In this document: positions 58,888 through 64,000 of the stretch, in pieces
Layout of the letters: every line of letters begins with the position of its first letter
Position numbering within the stretch: position 1 is the first letter of the stretch
Assembly: GCA_003508835.1 (NCBI GenBank)
Contig: PUFA01000003.1
Location: 13,431,501-13,495,500 of the forward strand
DNA: 64,000 nt
Reading direction: 5' to 3'
Source: Eonycteris spelaea
Lineage: Eukaryota; Chordata; Mammalia; Chiroptera; Pteropodidae
The notes under the pieces: model-generated
Databases searched by the model: none
Seen by the model: only the letters and a program-made list of their open reading frames with translations
What the model was told of the DNA's origin: nothing
Translations under genes and position numbers: made by a program

Positions 58888-59000
58888 GCTGCCAGGGCTT
58901 GCTCTTGTCTTTATAAGTGGTGTGGTTTTATCTCCTTTTCAATATTCAGGCTCTCTCCTTTGACTTTAGTGCTTGCCCTTTTACTTTGACATAATAAAAC
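58888..59000. other. Short unassigned spacer
   Basis: Nothing recognised. Confidence 0.35.
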
Positions 59001-59026
59001 TTTTTTTTTTTTTTTTTTTTTTTTTT
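59001..59026. repeat. T26 homopolymer
   Basis: Twenty-six uninterrupted T, the longest homopolymer in the window. It could be the poly(A) tail of a minus-strand retroposon, but no body is recognised on either side. Confidence 0.95.
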
Positions 59027-61779
59027 GTCATCAACCACTATTATCCAGAAAATTTTTGTGCCCTTCAGGATAAATAGCAGGTCTTATTCATCCTGGATTC
59101 CCTCTCTCGTCACTCTGGGCTTAGTTTGATGTCCCTAATCTAATATTAGAACACAAGGTTACTAAGTTCTACAAGGTGGGGGAAAGGTGTCAAAATATTT
59201 TCAGATAGAGGATTTCAGGGACTTAAAAACACATATCGAATATCAGATTTTTGTTTAAGTCTAGTCTTCTTTATAGCTTTCTTATAATTTCTCTAACATA
59301 CACTGAGTTTATGGTTTCATAATTTCCCAAACTTCTGATTTCTAACTGATGTACTGCACATCACTCATTATTGAGACTCTTGCCTGGAAACTTTTTGTAA
59401 TAAATAAATACAGGTGTGTCTCTATGAAATATGAATCTGAGTCTTCCCTACTCCTGCCTGTATCTTGTCATTCAGAGGTTTTGACCAAGTCTGCATAAAT
59501 GACTTTATCTTTTCTTACTCATGAACATCTTTTTTTAAAGGGTATACGGTGTGCCTATTCAGCCTTTGAAGATTAAGAATTATTTTCTTGAGTGAGCATT
59601 AATGAAAGAAGAGTGTATCATTCTTCTTTGGCCAATGGGCTGAAAATTGCTGACAGCAAATGTTGTTAATAAAGCCACATTAAATAGAATGAATTTGGCA
59701 GTTAGGTGAATAATTCTTAGTTGCAGGGAGGCCTTATTTTGTTGGATGATTGGAGAAACTGACATTTATCATATACGGACGGGCATCAGAAATTAACCCA
59801 AAGAGGGCAGGGGTTTGTTTTCCCCCTCCTCCATTATACGTATAGTTGGAGAAAAAAAAACATTACCTGGGAAAGAGCTAACCCAAATCTCATTTTTTGT
59901 CAGTGTAGTAGCTATTTATTTCAAAATGTTTTCCCCATGAGAGCCAGCAATCCCTCCCTACCCTGAGACATCAAGTTTCAGACTACAAGTTTTCAATGGC
60001 AGCCAATCTGGAGAGTTGCATATATCTACCCCTAGACAGCTGCATTATGGAACTAAAAGAACTGCATCTAAATTCATGAGCCGATAAAAAGTAATCTGGC
60101 TAAAGTCTTTTTTTATACCAGAATATACAATGATAATCACACCCCCTTGAATTACAAATGTTCCATAACCATTCAAACTGGTACTGAGTTACTGACATTA
60201 TTTGAAGTAATGACATAATAAAACACATTTTAAAAAGACAAACCCATAATTTACTTACTTCTCGCTTAAACAATGTTTCAGAAATCTTTTGAGATCATAA
60301 TTGATAGAACGCCATGATTTCATAGACCATCAAAGACTTGAATAGGTTTTAATAAACCAGGAGAATTAAAGTGACTCTAGCTTGCTTGCTAGCTGTATTA
60401 TTTCTCCACCTTCTCCTAGCCTTTTAAACAATCTAAAATTATAGCTAAAAATAATTAAAATATATAGTGACCTGAAGCTTTTTTAATTAACTAAGTTTTT
60501 TTTTTTCTTTTCTAGAGGGAATGCAATAAATCACAAATATCTCTATCCTCTATTTAAATTATTTTTAGGGTACATTTGTAAAAAAGTCCCTAGCCTAGAT
60601 AAATTAAGCAGCACAGTACACAGAAGTATGAATTCAATAAATTAGAATGCAAGAGAGTTGACAAAAAGCATTTATAATTTCTTTTACATTCATATTTTTG
60701 TGGTTAGAAATTCAAACTTTAGTGTTAAATTATCTTTGGAAATAGCAACTCACAATTTTGTATCACTAGCCACAGACTATTTGGTGAATCTCTCAGTGCT
60801 ATGTTGATTTCACTGCCTAGTTGAGCTACTCAATTTTGCAGAAATACACTTAATAATCACGATTTCTACGGATTTATTTTATAGTTTTGAGCTGGAAGTT
60901 TCATTTCAAATATCTCTTTTCTATCATTCCAAATAAATGTAATTGAACAAAATTATCTTCACAAGGTCTTTAAACATTGAAGCACATGCATAGTTATAGT
61001 GAACAATGTGTCATGTTGATGTGTTTACACTCAAAGCAATAGAAGGTAACCACTTAATATATATGAAGCTCAAAATTAAAACCTATAATGTTAAAAGTAA
61101 GAATCCATTATCAGTCACTTAAAAAAATAACAATACATATATAAAGAAAATAAATATTTGAGGAAAAGGTAGCAGGTCCTTTGCGCAAAGACAATTAAAA
61201 TATGAAAAACCAGAATTCTGCTCAGGTTTTTCTTTTGAGCAGTGCCAAAGAAATAACTAAAGTCATTCTTAAAATGCCTCAAAAAAATCCTGTTTACACA
61301 TACCTTGAAAAAGAAAGGCCAGCAGAATCAAGATAAGGAAACCAAGGAATAAGACATTTGGAGTTAAAATGAAATAGATAAAATATGAATATAATGGTGA
61401 CAAAAAACAGCCAAGATAGAGCTCAGTCTTCAGATGGGACGACCATTGATGCTGGCATTTACTTTAAAGAGGGTAAGCTCTCAACTTCTACTAATTTATC
61501 CCGAGGATTATAGGTTTCACTGACTGGACAAAGACCACTTGAAAGAGAAGCAGAATGCTGACCTTTTTCCCTAAGTAATTAAAAGATTAATTTCGGCTAT
61601 AAAATGCTAGACCATTTTTCTCTAAATTTCTTTGAGGAATATCAAATACCTTACCAAGAATATTTAAACATCACTTACCATAGCAATATAAGTAATATAA
61701 CTAAAAATGAGAAATTAAAAAGGCACCTCCAAGATCTAACCCAAACTGGAAGGTATGAAAGTATATACTAGGAAGAGAT
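59027..61779. other. 2.75-kb interval with little recognisable repeat
   Basis: No gene and almost no repeat that I can identify. Parts (59560-59960, 59990-60130, 60290-60420) read as unique sequence rich in short TAAT-type motifs, which raises the possibility of conserved non-coding elements. The minus-strand frame 59580-59765 lacks any motif. Confidence 0.35.
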
Positions 61780-61890
61780 CTTAAGAAATGAACTAATTTA
61801 ACTCTCTTATTCCACAAATAAAGTAATTAAGCCTCAGACAATGAGATGCATATTAACTTCAGAGACAGGACTAGATGTCATTTGTGTCAC
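61780..61890 (-). repeat. MIR SINE fragment, antisense
   Basis: 'ctcttattccacaaataaag' then 'aattaagcctcagacaatga' and 'ttcagagacaggactagatg' is the antisense MIR central part. Confidence 0.55.
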
Positions 61891-62417
61891 TTTTACAATC
61901 ATAGAGTTTATTTCATAATTCAGTTGTCTACAATAAATAAGTCATAAAATTTGTGAGTTTCTTAAGTATTTATCTTTTATTTAAGTACAGTGACGGGCAT
62001 ACAAAGGAATTCTCAATTTCTCTTCAGGAAATGATTTAAGGGAAGATAGAGAACACCAAGAGGCAGGTGAAAATGGTGCCAGGATGTAATGAACAGGAAA
62101 CAAATGTCAGTTGGGAAGAGAATTGGGGGATGGACAGTCTCACTAAAGTAAACATCAGGCTCCTGTGTAGTGTCCTTATGTTTTGAGTAGAATTTTTTTG
62201 CTGTTGTCTTAATCAATTACATTGATTTTTACCCTAACAGTGCATTACAACCTTCTCTCTCCAACTCACCTTCTAGTTCTTTTTATTTGTCAGTCTGGAT
62301 ATATTTTGTATTGTAGTTATTTTTTTTTCCTGTGGGGAAGTTTATAGATCTCTCTGATCTCCTTTTCTAACATGAACACATGGGCTCTCTGGTGACTGTC
62401 CCTGAGAGACATTAGAA
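61891..62417. other. Unassigned interval
   Basis: No gene. The frame 62013-62216 has no motif. Confidence 0.35.
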
Positions 62418-62640
62418 AGCAATGGTTTGAGACCACAGGCTCTTGAACCTGAATTTGGTTGCAAAGCACAGCCTGTGACTAACTGTTCATTCTGGGACAC
62501 GTTACTTTAAGCCTAGTGCTTCAGATTTGCACCTATAAAATGAGGATAATAACAGTGCTTACCACATAGAATTGTTGTGCAGAATAAGTAATCAATATTG
62601 ATGAAGTTCAGCACATTGTAAGTCTTTAACAAATCTTATT
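62418..62640 (+). repeat. MIR SINE, sense, near full length
   Basis: 'ccacaggctcttgaacctga', 'ttctgggacacgttacttta', 'gcacctataaaatgaggata', 'catagaattgttgtgcagaa' and 'gcacattgtaagtctttaac' are all the MIR landmarks, in order, over about 220 bp. Confidence 0.85.
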
Positions 62641-63685
62641 TTGTATCTTCCAAGAACTCTTAAAATCTTCTGGCACTTTGGTGGTAACTTTCATTCCTGG
62701 AAAGTTAGATTGATAATATAGCTTTTCTATAATCATCAAGGATTTCAGTAGTTGGGAAGGCAGATTCCTATTTCAAACAACTTGGCCCACTTATCAAAAA
62801 AGAGAAACAAGCAAAAATCAGTTAGACAGATTCTTTTGTTTTTGTTTGTTCATTTGCTTTTGCCAGATAAAGAAAGAATCCCAGGGACAAGCAAGACTTG
62901 GTTAAAACCCCATAGTTAATCAGTGTCAGGGCTTTGTCCCGACGATACAGTTTCTTCTCAGGATCACAATAAGTTGCTGAATCCAGCATTGAGTTTTATT
63001 AGGCAAAAGGGATCAACTAAAGCAAAATTCATGAATTGAGTTATAATGAGATCTCTGGCCTTTTGGGAGTAATAGAAATTGAGCTTTCACGTTATTGTGT
63101 AAATATAGAAAACCCTGAAAAGCTTAGGTGTTCTGACTGTGAAAGGAATTGACATACTAAAGATAACTGAAGATCTTCCATGTGCTTCACTGGGCAAAAG
63201 ATTATAACATTTCATGTATAGGATTTTTCTGCAATGAAATACAGAAAATAAGAATTCTTCACACTTAGGAGAAACAATTGGGTGAAGATAATTAAAACCC
63301 CAACTCAACCCAAAAGACATTGAGAGTTCTATAAAAATAGATCTGACAATAAAAAAAAAGAAGTGAGGATATAACTCCAGAAAACCTAACAGGGCAGAGG
63401 GCACACTTTTTTACTATGCATACAGGCATTTCTAAATCTATCAATTTTTATACATAACTTAAGTCTCCTTAGATGAAATAGAGTAGTATACAGAGAAAGA
63501 CTAATGGGAGGAGGCCACAGTTAAACTCTGACATTTATATTTCTCAATTTCCATTGAAATGTAAGATTTTGGGATTCTATACTGGAGACATTTATATTTT
63601 CTTATGTATAAAGCTTAATAGATACTTAATAGGTATTTACTCTGTACACAGAACTTTGTAGAATATAGAAAGACGAAGGGAGTTT
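62641..63685. other. Unassigned interval
   Basis: No gene. The longest frame (63087-63404, minus, 105 codons) is rich in F and I, has no recognised domain and crosses ordinary AT-rich sequence. Confidence 0.35.
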
Positions 63686-63689
63686 AGGT

Positions 63690-63855
63690 AGGTGGGCAAA
63701 GCATTATGTTAACAGTCAGGGAATCTGAGTTGTAGTCCCAGGACTGTTATAATTAACTCAGTATATGACATTGGCAACAATTTCCCAGCTTCTCTGGGCT
63801 TTAGTTTCCCACTCTATAAATTCAGGAGGTTGAAGTACTAATGCCAATTTTAACT
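63690..63855 (+). repeat. MIR SINE, sense
   Basis: 'gggaatctgagttgtagtcc', 'cagcttctctgggctttagt' and 'ttcccactctataaattcag' follow the MIR order. Confidence 0.7.
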
Positions 63856-63884
63856 CTAATATGTTATGAAAGTTACAGTGGGGC

Positions 63885-64000
63885 ACCCTGGGAAGAGCAG
63901 TGTATTTCAAGCCAGAAACTCTTATTCCTGCCCTTCTAACTAAATTATTGTCTGACCTTAAATCAGTTATTTAACTTCTACCAGACTCTCTTCTTCTCAA
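63885..64000 (+). repeat. MIR SINE, sense, cut by the window edge
   Basis: 'agagcagtgtatttcaagcc', 'attattgtctgaccttaaat' and 'cagttatttaacttct' give the MIR front half. The 3' half lies beyond the window. Confidence 0.6.

Noticed and set aside
63087..63404. 105-codon minus-strand frame
   Set aside because: Hydrophobic-rich composition follows from AT-rich DNA; there is no recognised domain and no exon or promoter context.
1..64000. CRISPR arrays, operons, phage, plasmid or bacterial defence systems
   Set aside because: There are no regularly spaced repeats with unique spacers, no prokaryotic-type gene density and no long frames. The repeat content is mammalian.

Overview
This window is mammalian nuclear DNA from a gene-poor, AT-rich, CpG-depleted region, either intergenic or deep intronic. 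I see no protein-coding gene, no exon I can support, no functional RNA gene and no prokaryotic or plasmid feature. The longest open frames are about 110 codons and look like chance frames in non-coding or repeat sequence. Mammalian origin is shown by MIR and L2 fossils, MER5-type hAT elements, MaLR/ERVL-type LTRs and many old L1M-type LINE-1 pieces. Three L1 3' ends (about 2151-2290, 15829-15975 and 31575-31915) have a tail form I associate with bats and other laurasiatherians. A 5S rRNA-derived retroposon (15294-15510) and the lack of any recognisable primate, rodent, carnivore, ruminant or vespertilionid SINE fit a fruit bat (Pteropodidae) best. That taxonomic reading is inference, not proof.

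Layout. 0-3.6 kb is a nested stack: an old antisense L1 cut by a solo-LTR-like element and by a short L1 3' end with perfect 10-bp target-site duplications, then a second L1 on the plus strand. 3.6-13.5 kb has MIR and MER5 copies (one split by a 401-bp LTR-like insert), MaLR-like LTRs, CA repeats, a G-rich motif and a 149-nt purine tract. 13.5-22.3 kb is dominated by antisense L1 with LTRs inserted in both orientations, and carries the 5S-derived element and a (TATC)11 microsatellite. 23.3-24.3 kb is a long L2. 25-29.4 kb has nothing I can assign. 29.4-36.5 kb has MIR, L2 and L1 3' pieces. 37.6-40 kb holds a decayed class I endogenous retrovirus remnant with recognisable integrase fragments. 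40-47.3 kb has MIR, several LTR-like elements, an L2 split by an LTR, and two copies of a repeat I cannot name. 47.7 kb has a perfect 41-bp tandem duplication. 49-51.4 kb is the 5' part of an old L1. 51.4-64 kb is mostly unassigned, with L2, L1, an ERV1-like LTR and several MIRs near the right edge.

There is no gene system here; the readable biology is the layered history of transposon insertion. Repeat family names come from remembered consensus patterns without a database search. Boundaries are approximate, within about 10-40 bp, unless exact bases are given.
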